Below are positions 37,613 through 51,149 of a stretch of DNA of 64,000 nucleotides, in pieces. Positions within the stretch are counted from its first letter, which is position 1. Each line of letters starts with the position of its first letter. The notes beneath the pieces are model-generated. The model was given only the letters and a program-made list of their open reading frames with translations. It had not been told where the DNA came from and made no database searches. The position numbers were made by a program, and so were the translations under genes. The DNA comes from Vanilla planifolia (taxonomy: Eukaryota; Streptophyta; Magnoliopsida; Asparagales; Orchidaceae): the NCBI GenBank assembly GCA_023846275.1, contig JAIUJO010000148.1:2501-66500 (forward strand). Reading direction: 5' to 3'.

Positions 37613-39400
37613 TTTTCATTATTTCTCTCCAACTACACCTCTTAATCTTTCACCATTCCCTTTTATCTCTTACCTCCATATCTCTTTTCTCTCACCTACC
37701 TTTAGCAGTTCACTCTCTCGTCTACTTCTACAACTTTCTTCTTAATATCTCAAAGGCATTTTCTCCTTCTATTTCCCTATTCTTTTCTCAATCCTTTATC
37801 ACCATAGCCCATCATTCTCATCTTCATTGAACGCTCTCTTTTGCAATCCTTTTCCATTTGTTCCCTCTATTTCTTTTCCTCTCTGTTAGCTATTTCTCTT
37901 CTCTTTCTTTTTCTCTTTTCATCTCTCCTATTCATACTCCATTTATCTTTTTATTTATATATTTTTTCTATTTCTTCTACTTCAATTTTTTTCTTTCTAT
38001 CACTTTTTAATTCTCAAATTTCAATCATCTCTCATTTCTATCTTCACTGTATCATCTATCTATCCATATCTCTATCTCATTCATTCACTCTCTTACTTCC
38101 TACTTTTTTTGTTCTCTAACTCTCCTTTTACACCCTTTTTCTTTGTTTATTCCTTTCACTTTATATCACCTTAATGTTCTCTCACTTTTGCTCCTTGGTT
38201 TCATTATTTCCATTCTCCCTTTCTAACTTTTTATCACTCCTCCTAATCTGTGCTACCACACATCATTTATGTTTGAATGTCTTTTTCTATCCTTGTCTCT
38301 AACTCTTATGTTATAACAAAAATTTTGCTTCTCCTTATGAATTTATTTGCCGATTTACCTTTTCAATCTTTTTGTATTAGCCTAATTCTTTTCCTTTATC
38401 TTTCTTTCTCTTGATGAGCCTTCACTCTCCTACATCTCTTTACCTCTTTTCTCTTATCACAACCTCCTTATTCACACATTATTTCATATCATAGTATTTA
38501 TCTATTTATTCTCTTCAGGTTTATCCTTTGTTTTTCTCTTTTCTCTAATTATATCTATCTTATTTCTATTACCTCTTGCTCTCCATATCTTTTTATCATC
38601 TCTATCCATGATTCTTCTAATCTTAATTTTTCTCAACACCTTATCACTTTCATCTCATTTCCTCTCTCTTCTCCATGTGACTTACTATCACTCTTATCAA
38701 TCCTATCTTTTCCCCTTACATTCTTTCTTTCCACAATCTCCTATATTATATCTCTCATATGACCTTTATTTTGTCTCACACCTTATGTCTTTATTTTGAC
38801 TGTTTATCTTCATCTTCATCTTTGTTTATCTCTCTCTTATTGTCCCTCGCTCTATGTCTCGTCCCTCCTACACCATACTTTTACCACTCTCAAATACCTC
38901 TTAGCACTATATCACCTTTAACATATTTATCTCTAATCTCTTTCTCCTAATATTCTCTCTTCTCTAACTTGCTATATCTATTTAATTTTTTTCTCTCACC
39001 TTTCTCATTGCTAAGTTTCTTATACTTTCATTATCTCATGGTATCATTATCTCTAAATTCCTTCTCTCAAGCATGGAATATCGAGCTTTCTTTGTTTCTT
39101 TTTTTATTGAACCTCTCCCTTACCTTTTTTATTTCACCTTATTATCATTACCATTTTGTATCATACTCATTCCCTTTTTTTCTTAGTTTCTCTTCTCCCT
39201 AATCATGCACTCCCTCATTATTTTCCTATTCAAAATCTCTACCATACATTGTTCTCTCTGCACTTTCTTCTTTAATCTATTCAATTCTCCATAATTTGTT
39301 TTCCTTCTAACTATTTCTTTCCTTCTTCTCTCTGACACTCTCCACTAAATCTTTCAAATCACTTTCTCATCCTTCTCACTCTCTTCTAAATATATGTCTT

Positions 39401-42400
39401 AATTTCTATCTCATGTTTATAAAATCTTTAGCTATCTTTTCTCTCCATCATTTTTATTTCTCTTTGATTTCTCTCTCTGATGCACTACTTATTTTCTTCT
39501 ATTTATCTTGTGAATTCCACACTCTCTCCTCAATATCTCATTTTCTTGCTCTCTTTGAACAAATTCTCTTTCATCTCACTCTATTCAATTATCTCCACTT
39601 TATCAATCCATTTTATTCTATTAATTGATGCTCCCTCCAAAGCACTTTTCCCTTATTCAATCCTAATTATTATCTCTTTCTTATTCTACCTCACTACCTC
39701 ACTCACTTTCTCTTATTTTACCTCTTTATTTATTTTTTTATCTTCAATTGATTCTTTTAAATCCTTTTATTATTTTATTTACACTTGTAATTAGGCATAT
39801 TTCATTTTATTCTTTTTCACGTTTTCTTATTTTATTCCAAATTGTTTTTCTATAATTCACCTCTTCAGGTATATTTTTGTGTCCCACATTCTCTTATTCT
39901 AGCGATCAATAATATATTAATAATTTTTCCTTCAAGAATTCTCTTTCTTATTCTTCTAGTTTTCAAAAATTTTATTAGTTGTTTTTACCATAGTTTTCTA
40001 AAAATGATACTAATAATTATGAATATAATTATAATTTTATAATGAATTTTTTTAATTTAAAATAGCCTTATTTTTTAATTAATAAGAGTTACAAATTTAT
40101 ACTTTTGTTTTGTTTCATTTTTATAATTGGTTCTTATTCGTTGTTTTCCCAATTTCATTATAATATTGTTTTCAAAAACTAGGAAAAAAGAAGAAAAAAA
40201 CATTATTTAGCAATTCATTTGGGTATTTATATAGTGACTTTATTTATTATTTTTTTTATTTTAATAATAAAAATATGTTTTTAAATTTTATTAAAAATTA
40301 TAATCTAAAATTTTATTTTGAAACTACAAATAAATTATTATTATTTTATCTTAGTAGTTGTAAATGTTTTCTTACGATAGTTTTACTGATAATAATAACA
40401 ACAATAATAGTAAATGCACATACTTGTAATATTAGTTATTTATGTAAGAATATTAGAGTTATGATTGACATGATAACAAAATGTTAGACTTAATACAACA
40501 ATGTTTTTTTAATTATGGTCAATACTATTAGTAAAAGTTGTTATTATCTAAAATTCTTAAAGAACATATAAAAAATAATTAATTATTGTTGATAAGAACT
40601 ATAATTATTACGAATTAGCAATTTAAATAAGTAAAACTTATTTTAGAACCAAGGAAGTATTAAATTTAAAAATTAGATATGCTAATAAATATTCCATTAT
40701 TTGTTAAAAATAACAATTCATTAACATATTTTTAAATAAAAATAAAAATTAATTATAGTTAATTCTAACAAATATAAAATTAATCTGAAAAAATTAAAAT
40801 TAATAAGCATTACTTTAAATACTATAATGATAATTACTACTTACCAATTTATCAAGACTAGTTTTTATAATAGTTATTCTTATTAACAAAATTTTTGTTG
40901 GATATACATTTTTAATCATTTCAAAGATTTTTGAAAAATAACGTTTATTGATAATATTTTTTATATTTTCTTATCAAAATAATATTACCGTATAGGATTA
41001 ATAATTAATTCTTCATGTTCTTCATTTATCTCTCTTCAACATTATGTTCATTTTCTCTCTCTATTTTTGTTTCTTTATCCATACATTTTCTCTCACAAAA
41101 TATTTGGGCGACGCCATCTAATTCTTTATCATAGTGTCTATCATCTCTTTTCCCAAAATTGTCTCTCTTTCTTTCATGATCTTCCCATTGTTCCTTTTTT
41201 ATTACATCTCCATCTCTATTTCATCTTTTTTGTCTTTCGATTAGTGTGTTTTTTAAAACTACTTCCTTCCATTACTCTCCCTTCTTCATTTATCACAATC
41301 CTAATGTTTTTCTCCCTTTTTTTCATCCTTCTTCTCATTTTCTCACAAATAGAAATATCTATCAATATGTTTGTCACTTTCTCTTTATGACTTATCAAAC
41401 TCTCTCACCTTCCTTTCTCTTTTTTTCTCTTCTTAATCCGCATGTCATTGACTCAGTCTCTCTTCTCTATATCACCTTCTCTTCTACACAATGTTTTTGC
41501 TCCCTTTTAATATCTCTCCTTTTTACCTCACTTTCATAATTTATAGTTCTTTTGGTGTTGTATTTTCTCTATGTAACTTTGTAGCATCTCCTATACAGTT
41601 CTCTTACATTTCTATGATTTTCCTCTCTTCCTTAATCTTATCCCTCTATCTCTCTCTCTAAGAATTTTTGCACTCATCTCTCTTCTCACATTCTCAGTTC
41701 CCTCACTTTTCTCTATTACATTGGGCATTGTCTCACAGTCTCTATTTTTTGTTTTTTTAGATGATTTTATTGCCTCTTTTTATTGATCTCTCCACCAGTG
41801 TCCCATTATCCTTCTACCATTTTGAACACTCTCTCTAATCAATTTCACTTTTGCTCTCACTCTTTTTGCTTTCACTCTATCATTCTTCATAATTATCAAT
41901 CATTGCCATGTCTTTCAGTTCTCATTTTTCTATATCTTCCTCTATGTCTTTTGTTATCTTTCACTTCTTTATTTTGTTCTCTTTCTTGATGCCTCATTTT
42001 CCTTTAAATCTTCTATCTTCCTACAACTTACTCTTTTTCTTTCCACCTTTTTCTTTCACTTTAGAAACTTTCTCCTTCTTTCTATTATTTGTGTCATTCA
42101 CTTTGTTGATGGCTTACTCTCTTTTTCTGTCTCCCCTCTCTATGACTTATTTCATCTCTAACTATTCCTCTTTGTATTTTTTTTCCTTTCACACATTTTG
42201 TCACCTCTTTCATCTCTCATCACTCTCAAATTCATGCTTCTTATTTTTTCTCTTCCTCTCCAACTCTTCCATTCTTTCCTTTCACTTTGAATTGTTCACT
42301 CTTTATAATGTATTTACCTCATTTGTCTCTATAAATTTCACTTCTATTCTTTCGCTTGTATTCTATCTTTGTCTCTTCATAAGTCATTTGTATCTCTCTT

Positions 42401-43316
42401 GCTTTCCCTTTTCCCTCTTAGAATCTATATCATAATCTATCTTTGTCGCTCTTAATCTTAGCCTCTTAATCTCCCCCTCTTCCCTTTTCTCTCTCACTTA
42501 ATCTTTTATTTCATGCCTCTATCTATCTCTTTTAAATCTTCTTTCCTTCTTCCAAAAATTTATTCCTCTCTAAGGCACTTTCTAATTCTAATTTTCTCTT
42601 GCTTTCTTTATCCTCGATCACGAAAAGCATCCATTTTTGCTGTCATTTCGTTTGAATAAAATCTCTCTCACATATTCACTTCTAGCTGTTCCCTTTTTTC
42701 CCTCTTCTATATCATTATTCCTTTGAGATTTTGTCCTTCCATTTTTACTTTTATCTCTTTATTCCTCCTTAATCTTTCTTCAAATATATAAATTTTTTTT
42801 ATTTCTTTTTGATCTTTCAATATTCTTTATCTCTCCCATGTCTTTATTTTTTCTTACACTTCGTGTACCTCTGTTTCTATATCTATCTTCATAAAAATCT
42901 TTTTGGTCACCCTTTTTTTACCATTGTTCAGTTTACTTTTTTACTAATTTGTTTCCTATTTTATTTCCCACTTCTTCTATTTTTAATCTCTTCTTTTACA
43001 CTTCTTTTCACACTTTATGATCTTTTGACATAATATCTCTTTATTCATCCATCATTTTTGCTTCTTTTATTTTTTTTATTAATGTATATGGTCTCTTTAT
43101 ATTGTATTCTTTCTGTCATAGACTTTAACTTTTCTTTATTATCACTCTTCTCTCTCTTTTTCTTATTCTTCATTTTCATTCCATCTCTGTAGTTGTACTT
43201 CTTTACTAACAAAATTGTTTATGTTTTCAAGTCTATTTAATGTCAATCTTTATCATTTATTATATATTCTACACAATGCTTCTCTCTTTGTGTTTATTTA
43301 CTTCTTTACTTTTTTT
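39401..43316 (+). repeat. Array unit U1 (border unit, 3,916 bp)
   Basis: First full unit. Its AT part carries private variants not seen in U2-U7, such as 'caaattgttttt' (39,838), 'aaaaattttattag' (39,966), 'tagcaattc' (40,208) and 'tattacgaattag' (40,606). Its pyrimidine part from about 40,900 on is almost identical to that of U2. Private changes concentrated at the outer side fit an edge unit that takes less part in homogenisation. Confidence 0.95.
41107..41115. other. Conserved GC-rich spot GGCGACGCC in the macrosatellite unit
   Basis: Each unit has one GGCGACGCC, a near-palindrome with two CpG sites, in surroundings that otherwise almost lack G and CpG. It lies about 100 bases into the pyrimidine-rich part, and the copies are at 41,107, 45,024, 48,941, 52,857, 56,771 and 60,686. 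It is unchanged in all six units. Copy B has only 'gtgcctctttttgtcgc' at the corresponding place (36,099). It could be a protein-binding or methylation site, but function is not shown. Confidence 0.5.
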
Positions 43317-46300
43317 AATTTCTATCTCATGTTTATAAAATCTTTAGCTATCTTTTCTCTCCATCATTTTTATTTCTCTTTGATTTCTCTCTCTGATGCA
43401 CTACTTATTTTCTTCTATTTATCTTGTGAATTCCACACTCTCTCCTCAATATCTCATTTTCTTGCTCTCTTTGAACAAATTCTCTTTCATCTCACTCTAT
43501 TCAATTATCTCCACTTTATCAATCCATTTTATTCTATTAATTGATGCTCCCTCCAAAGCACTTTTCCCTTATTCAATCCTAATTATTATCTCTTTCTCAT
43601 TCTACCTCACTACCTCACTCACTTTCTCTTATTTTACCTCTTTATTTATTTTTCTATCTTCAATTGATTCTTTTAAATCCTTTTATTATTTTATTTACAC
43701 TTGTAATTAGGCATATTTCATTTTATTCTTTTTCACGTTTTCTTATTTTATTCCAAATTTTTTTTCTATAATTCACCTCTTCAGGTATATTTTTGTGTCC
43801 CACATTCTCTTATTCTAGACATCAATAATATATTAATAATTTTTCCTTCAAGAATTCTCTTTCTTATTCTTCTAGTTTTCAAAAATATTATTAGTTGTTT
43901 TTACCATAGTTTTCTAAAAATGATACTAATAATTATGAATATAATTATAATTTTATAATGAATTTTTTTAATTTATAATAGCCTTATTTTTTAATTAATA
44001 AGAGTTACAAATTTATACTTTTGTTTTGTTTCATTTTTATAATTTGTTCTTATTCGTTGTTTTCCCAATTTCATTATAATATTGTTTTCAAAAACTAGGA
44101 AAAAAGAAGAAAAAAACATTATTTAGCTATTCATTTGGGTATTTATATAGTGACTTTATTTATTATTTTTTTTATTTTAATAATAAAAATATGTTTTTTA
44201 AATTTTATTAAAAATTATAATCTAAAATTTTTTTTTGAAACTACAAATAAATTATTATTATTTTATCTTAGTAGTTGTAAATGTTTTCTTACGATAGTTT
44301 TACTGATAAAAATAACAACAATAATAGTAAATGCACATACTTGTAATATTAGTTATTTATGTAAGAATATTAGAGTTATGATTGACATGATAACAAAATG
44401 TTAGACTTAATACAACAATGTTTTTTTAATTATGGTCAATACTATTAGTAAAAGTTGTTATTATCTAAAATTCTTAAAGAACATATAAAAAATAATTAAT
44501 TATTGTTGATAAGAACTATAATTATTAAGAATTAGCAATTTAAATAAGTAAAACTTATTTTAGAACCAAGGAAGTATTAAATTTAAAAATTAGATATGCT
44601 AATAAATATTCCATTATTTGTTAAAAATAACAATTCATTAACATATTTTTAAATAAAAATAAAAATTAATTATAGTTAATTCTAACAAATATAAAATTAA
44701 TCTTAAAAAATTAAAATTAATAAGCATTACTTTAAATACTATAATGATAATTACTACTTACCAATTTATCAAGACTAGTTTTTATAACAGTTATTCTTAT
44801 TAACAAAATTTTTGTTGGATATACATTTTTAATCATTTCAAAGATTTTTGAAAAATAACGTTTATTGATAATATTTTTTATATTTTCTTATCAAAATAAT
44901 ATTACCGTATAGGATTAATAATTAATTCTTCATGTTCTTCATTTATCTCTCTTCAACATTATGTTCATTTTCTCTCTCTATTTTTGTTTCTTTATCCATA
45001 CATTTTCTCTCACAAAATATTTGGGCGACGCCATCTAATTCTTTATCATAGTGTCTATCATCTCTTTTCCCAAAATTGTCTCTCTTTCTTTCATGATCTT
45101 CCCATTGTTCCTTTTTTATTACATCTCCATCTCTATTTCATCTTTTTTGTCTTTCGATTAGTGTGTTTTTTAAAACTACTTCCTTCCATTACTCTCCCTT
45201 CTTCATTTATCACAATCCTAATGTTTTTCTCCCTTTTTTTCATCCTTCTTCTCATTTTCTCACAAATAGAAATATCTATCAATATGTTTGTCACTTTCTC
45301 TTTATGACTTATCAAACTCTCTCACCTTCCTTTCTCTTTTTTTCTCTTCTTAATCCGCATGTCATTGACTCAGTCTCTCTTCTCTATATCACCTTCTCTT
45401 CTACACAATGTTTTTGCTCCCTTTTAATATCTCTCCTTTTTACCTCACTTTCATAATTTATAGTTCTTTTGGTGTTGTATTTTCTCTATGTAACTTTGTA
45501 GCATCTCCTATACAGTTCTCTTACATTTCTATGATTTTCCTCTCTTCCTTAATCTTATCCCTCTATCTCTCTCTCTAAGAATTTTTGCACTCATCTCTCT
45601 TCTCACATTCTCAGTTCCCTCACTTTTCTCTATTACATTGGGCATTGTCTCACAGTCTCTATTTTTTGTTTTTTTAGATGATTTTATTGCCTCTTTTTAT
45701 TGATCTCTCCACCAGTGTCCCATTATCCTTCTACCATTTTGAACACTCTCTCTAATCAATTTCACTTTTGCTCTCACTCTTTTTGCTTTCACTCTATCAT
45801 TCTTCATAATTATCAATCATTGCCATGTCTTTCAGTTCTCATTTTTCTATATCTTCCTCTATGTCTTTTGTTATCTTTCACTTCTTTATTTTGTTCTCTT
45901 TCTTGATGCCTCATTTTCCTTTAAATCTTCTATCTTCCTACAACTTACTCTTTTTCTTTCCACCTTTTTCTTTCACTTTAGAAACTTTCTCCTTCTTTCT
46001 ATTATTTGTGTCATTCACTTTGTTGATGGCTTACTCTCTTTTTCTGTCTCCCCTCTCTATGACTTATTTCATCTCTAACTATTCCTCTTTGTATTTTTTT
46101 TCCTTTCACACATTTTGTCACCTCTTTCATCTCTCATCACTCTCAAATTCATGCTTCTTATTTTTTCTCTTCCTCTCCAACTCTTCCATTCTTTCCTTTC
46201 ACTTTGAATTGTTCACTCTTTATAATGTATTTACCTCATTTGTCTCTATAAATTTCACTTCTATTCTTTCGCTTGTATTCTATCTTTGTCTCTTCATAAG

Positions 46301-47233
46301 TCATTTGTATCTCTCTTGCTTTCCCTTTTCCCTCTTAGAATCTATATCATAATCTATCTTTGTCGCTCTTAATCTTAGCCTCTTAATCTCCCCCTCTTCC
46401 CTTTTCTCTCTCACTTAATCTTTTATTTCATGCCTCTATCTATCTCTTTTAAATCTTCTTTCCTTCTTCCAAAAATTTATTCCTCTCTAAGGCACTTTCT
46501 AATTCTAATTTTCTCTTGCTTTCTTTATCCTCGATCACGAAAAGCATCCATTTTTGCTGTCATTTCGTTTGAATAAAATCTCTCTCACATATTCACTTCT
46601 AGCTGTTCCCTTTTTTCCCTCTTCTATATCATTATTCCTTTGAGATTTTGTCCTTCCATTTTTACTTTTATCTCTTTATTCCTCCTTAATCTTTCTTCAA
46701 ATATATAAATTTTTTTTATTTCTTTTTGATCTTTCAATATTCTTTATCTCTCCCATGTCTTTATTTTTTCTTACACTTCGTGTACCTCTGTTTCTATATC
46801 TATCTTCATAAAAATCTTTTTGGTCACCCTTTTTTTACCATTGTTCAGTTTACTTTTTTACTAATTTGTTTCCTATTTTATTTCCCACTTCTTCTATTTT
46901 TAATCTCTTCTTTTACACTTCTTTTCACACTTTATGATCTTTTGACATAATATCTCTTTATTCATCCATCATTTTTGCTTCTTTTATTTTTTTTATTAAT
47001 GTATATGGTATCTTTATATTGTATTCTTTCTGTCATAGACTTTAACTTTTCTTTATTATCACTCTTCTCTCTCTTTTTCTTATTCTTCATTTTCATTCCA
47101 TCTCTGTAGTTGTACTTCTTTACTAACAAAATTGTTTATGTTTTCAAGTCTATTTAATGTCAATCTTTATCATTTATTATATATTCTACACAATGCTTCT
47201 CTCTTTGTGTTTATTTACTTCTTTACTTTTTTT
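43317..47233 (+). repeat. Array unit U2 (3,917 bp)
   Basis: Shares with U1 the variants 'ctacttccttcc', 'cttttggtgttg', 'catgtctttcag' and 'ctcatcactctc' in the pyrimidine part, where U3-U6 have the alternatives. Private changes are 'aatttataatagcc' (43,970), 'actgataaaaat' (44,303) and 'ggtatctttata' (47,007). Confidence 0.95.
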
Positions 47234-50200
47234 AATTTCTATCTCATGTTTATAAAATCTTTAGCTATCTTTTCTCTCCATCATTTTTATTTCTCTTTGA
47301 TTTCTCTCTCTGATGCACTACTTATTTTCTTCTATTTATCTTGTGAATTCCACACTCTCTCCTCAATATCTCATTTTCTTGCTCTCTTTGAACAAATTCT
47401 CTTTCATCTCACTCTATTCAATTATCTCCACTTTATCAATCCATTTTATTCTATTAATTGATGCTCCCTCCAAAGCACTTTTCCCTTATTCAATCCTAAT
47501 TATTATCTCTTTCTCATTCTACCTCACTACCTCACTCACTTTCTCTTATTTTACCTCTTTATTTATTTTTTTATCTTCAATTGATTCTTTTAAATCCTTT
47601 TATTATTTTATTTACACTTGTAATTAGGCATATTTCATTTTATTCTTTTTCATGTTTTCTTATTTTATTCCAAATTTTTTTTCTATAATTCACCTCTTCA
47701 GGTATATTTTTGTGTCCCACATTCTCTTATTCTAGACATCAATAATATATTAATAATTTTTCCTTCAAGAATTCTCTTTCTTATTCTTCTAGTTTTCAAA
47801 AATATTATTAGTTGTTTTTACCATAGTTTTCTAAAAATGATACTAATAATTATGAATATAATTATAATTTTATAATGAATTTTTTTAATTTAAAATAGCC
47901 TTATTTTTTAATTAATAAGAGTTACAAATTTATACTTTTGTTTTGTTTCATTTTTATAATTTGTTCTTATTCGTTGTTTTCCCAATTTCATTATAATATT
48001 GTTTTCAAAAACTAGGAAAAAAGAAGAAAAAAACATTATTTAGCTATTCATTTGGGTATTTATATAGTGACTTTATTTATTATTTTTTTTATTTTAATAA
48101 TAAAAATATGTTTTTTAAATTTTATTAAAAATTATAATCTAAAATTTTATTTTGAAACTACAAATAAATTATTATTATTTTATCTTAGTAGTTGTAAATG
48201 TTTTCTTACGATAGTTTTACTGATAATAATAACAACAATAATAGTAAATGCACATACTTGTAATATTAGTTATTTATGTAAGAATATTAGAGTTATGATT
48301 GACATGATAACAAAATGTTAGACTTAATACAACAATGTTTTTTTAATTATGGTCAATACTATTAGTAAAAGTTGTTATTATCTAAAATTCTTAAAGAACA
48401 TATAAAAAATAATTAATTATTATTGATAAGAACTATAATTATTAAGAATTAGCAATTTAAAAAAGTAAAACTTATTTTAGAACCAAGGAAGTATTAAATT
48501 TAAAAATTAGATATGCTAATAAATATTCCATTATTTGTTAAAAATAACAATTCATTAACATATTTTTAAATAAAAATAAAAATTAATTATAGTTAATTCT
48601 AACAAATATAAAATTAATCTGAAAAAATTAAAATTAATAAGCATTACTTTAAATACTATAATGATAATTACTACTTACCAATTTATCAAGACTAGTTTTT
48701 ATAATAGTTATTCTTATTAACAAAATTTTTGTTGGATATACATTTTTAATCATTTCAAAGATTTTTGAAAAATAACGTTTATTGATAATATTTTTTATAT
48801 TTTCTTATCAAAATAATATTACCGTATAGGATTAATAATTAATTCTTCATGTTCTTCATTTATCTCTCTTCAACATTATGTTCATTTTCTCTCTCTATTT
48901 TTGTTTCTTTATCCATACATCTTCTCTCACAAAATATTTGGGCGACGCCATCTAATTCTTTATCATAGTGTCTATCATCTCTTTTCCCAAAATTGTCTCT
49001 CTTTCTTTCATGATCTTCCCATTGTTTCTTTTTTATTACATCTCCATCTCTATTTCATCTTTTTTGTCTTTCGATTAGTGTGTTTTTTAAAACTATTTCC
49101 TTCCATTACTCTCCCTTCTTCATTTATCACAATCCTAATGTTTTTCTCCCTTTTTTTCATCCTTCTTCTCATTTTCTCACAAATAGAAATATCTATCAAT
49201 ATGTTTGTCACTTTCTCTTTATGACTTATCAAACTCTCTCACCTTCCTTTCTCTTTTTTTCTCTTCTTAATCCGCATGTCATTGACTCAGTCTCTCTTCT
49301 CTATATCACCTTCTCTTCTACACAATGTTTTTGCTCCCTTTTAATATCTCTCCTTTTTTCCTCACTTTCATAATTTATAGTTCTTTTGGAGTTGTATTTT
49401 CTCTATGTAACTTTGTAGCATCTCCTATACAGTTCTCTTACATTTCTATGATTTTCCTCTCTTCCTTAATCTTATCCCTCTATCTCTCTCTCTAAGAATT
49501 TTTGCACTCATCTCTCTTCTCACATTCTCAGTTCCCTCACTTTTCTCTATTACATTGGGCATTGTCTCACAGTCTCTATTTTTTGTTTTTTTAGATGATT
49601 TTATTGCCTCTTTTTATTGATCTCTCCACCAGTGTCCCATTATCCTTCTACCATTTTGAACACTCTCTCTAATCAATTTCACTTTTGCTCTCACTCTTTT
49701 TGCTTTCACTCTATCATTCTTCATAATTATCAATCATTGCCATGCCTTTCAGTTCTCATTTTTCTATATCTTCCTCTATGTCTTTTGTTATCTTTCACTT
49801 CTTTATTTTGTTCTCTTTCTTGATGCCTCATTTTCCTTTAAATCTTCTATCTTCCTACAACTTACTCTTTTTCTTTCCACCTTTTTCTTTCACTTTAGAA
49901 ACTTTCTCCTTCTTTCTATTATTTGTGTCATTCACTTTGTTGATGGCTTACTCTCTTTTTCTGTCTCCCCTCTCTATGACTTATTTCATCTCTAACTATT
50001 CCTCTTTGTATTTTTTTTCCTTTCACACATTTTGTCACCTCTTTCATCTCTCTTCACTCTCAAATTCATGCTTCTTATTTTTTCTCTTCCTCTCCAACTC
50101 TTCCATTCTTTCCTTTCACTTTGAATTGTTCACTCTTTATAATGTATTTACCTCATTTGTCTCTATAAATTTCACTTCTATTCTTTCGCTTGTATTCTAT

Positions 50201-51149
50201 CTTCGTCTCTTCGTAAGTCATTTGTATCTCTCTTGCTTTCCCTTTTCCCTCTTAGAATCTATCTCATAATCTATCTTTGTCGCTCTTAATCTTAGCCTCT
50301 TAATCTCCCCCTCTTCCCTTTTCTCTCTCACTTAATCTTTTATTTCGTGCCTCTATCTATCTCTTTTAAATCTTCTTTCCTTCTTCCAAAAATTTATTCC
50401 TCTCTAAGGCACTTTCTAATTCTAATTTTCTCTTGCTTTCTTTATCCTCGATCACGAAAAGCATCCATTTTTGCTGTCATTTCGTTTGAATAAAATCTCT
50501 CTCACATATTCACTTCTAGCTGTTCCCTTTTTTCCCTCTTCTATATCATTATTCCTTTGAGATTTTGTCCTTCCATTTTTACTTTTATCTCTTTATTCCT
50601 CCTTAATCTTTCTTCAAATATATAAATTTTTTTTATTTCTTTTTGATCTTTCAATATTCTTTATCTCTCCCATGTCTTTATTTTTTCTTACACTTCGTGT
50701 ACCTCTGTTTCTATATCTATCTTCATAAAAATCTTTTTGGTCACCCTTTTTTTACCATTGTTCAGTTTACTTTTTTACTAATTTGTTTCCTATTTTATTT
50801 CCCACTTCTTCTATTTTTAATCTCTTCTTTTACACTTCTTTTCACACTTTATGATCTTTTGACATAATATCTCTTTATTCATCCATCATTTTTGCTTCTT
50901 TTATTTTTTTATTAATGTATATGGTCTCTTTATATTGTATTCTTTCTGTCATAGACTTTAACTTTTCTTTATTATCACTCTTCTCTCTCTTTTTCTTATT
51001 CTTCATTTTCATTCCATCTCTGTAGTTGTACTTCTTTACTAACAAAATTGTTTATGTTTTCAAGTCTATTTAATGTCAATCTTTATCATTTATTATATAT
51101 TCTACACAATGCTTCTCTCTTTGTGTTTATTTACTTCTTTACTTTTTTT
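47234..51149 (+). repeat. Array unit U3 (3,916 bp), near-identical to U4
   Basis: Agrees with U4 at every variable site checked over the AT part and most of the pyrimidine part, including changes found only in these two units: 'ttcatgttttc' (47,649), 'tttaaaaaagtaaaac' (48,457), 'attattattgat' (48,416) and 'attgtttctttt' (49,021). It departs from U4 only near its right end ('tgctgtcat' here, 'tgctgccat' in U4). U3 and U4 are a recent duplication. Confidence 0.95.

Larger units (their letters stand above)
34798..39400 (+). repeat. Decayed macrosatellite copy B
   Basis: AT part 34,798-36,000, pyrimidine part 36,000-39,400. Matches to the array unit: 'aaagtattaaatttaaatatta' (35,566), then 'tttcattatttgtta', then 'ttttttatattttctt' (35,926), then 'tctctcacaaaacatttgtgc' (36,083), which matches the unit's 'tctctcacaaaatatttgggc' (41,091). 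In the pyrimidine part 'ctcaaaggcattttct' (37,750) matches 'ctctaaggcactttct' (42,570). The landmark distance from A to B is about 4.06 kb and from B to the first array unit about 5.08 kb, so copy B carries extra pyrimidine-rich DNA. It is more like the array than copy A is. It ends abruptly at 39,400. Confidence 0.8.
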
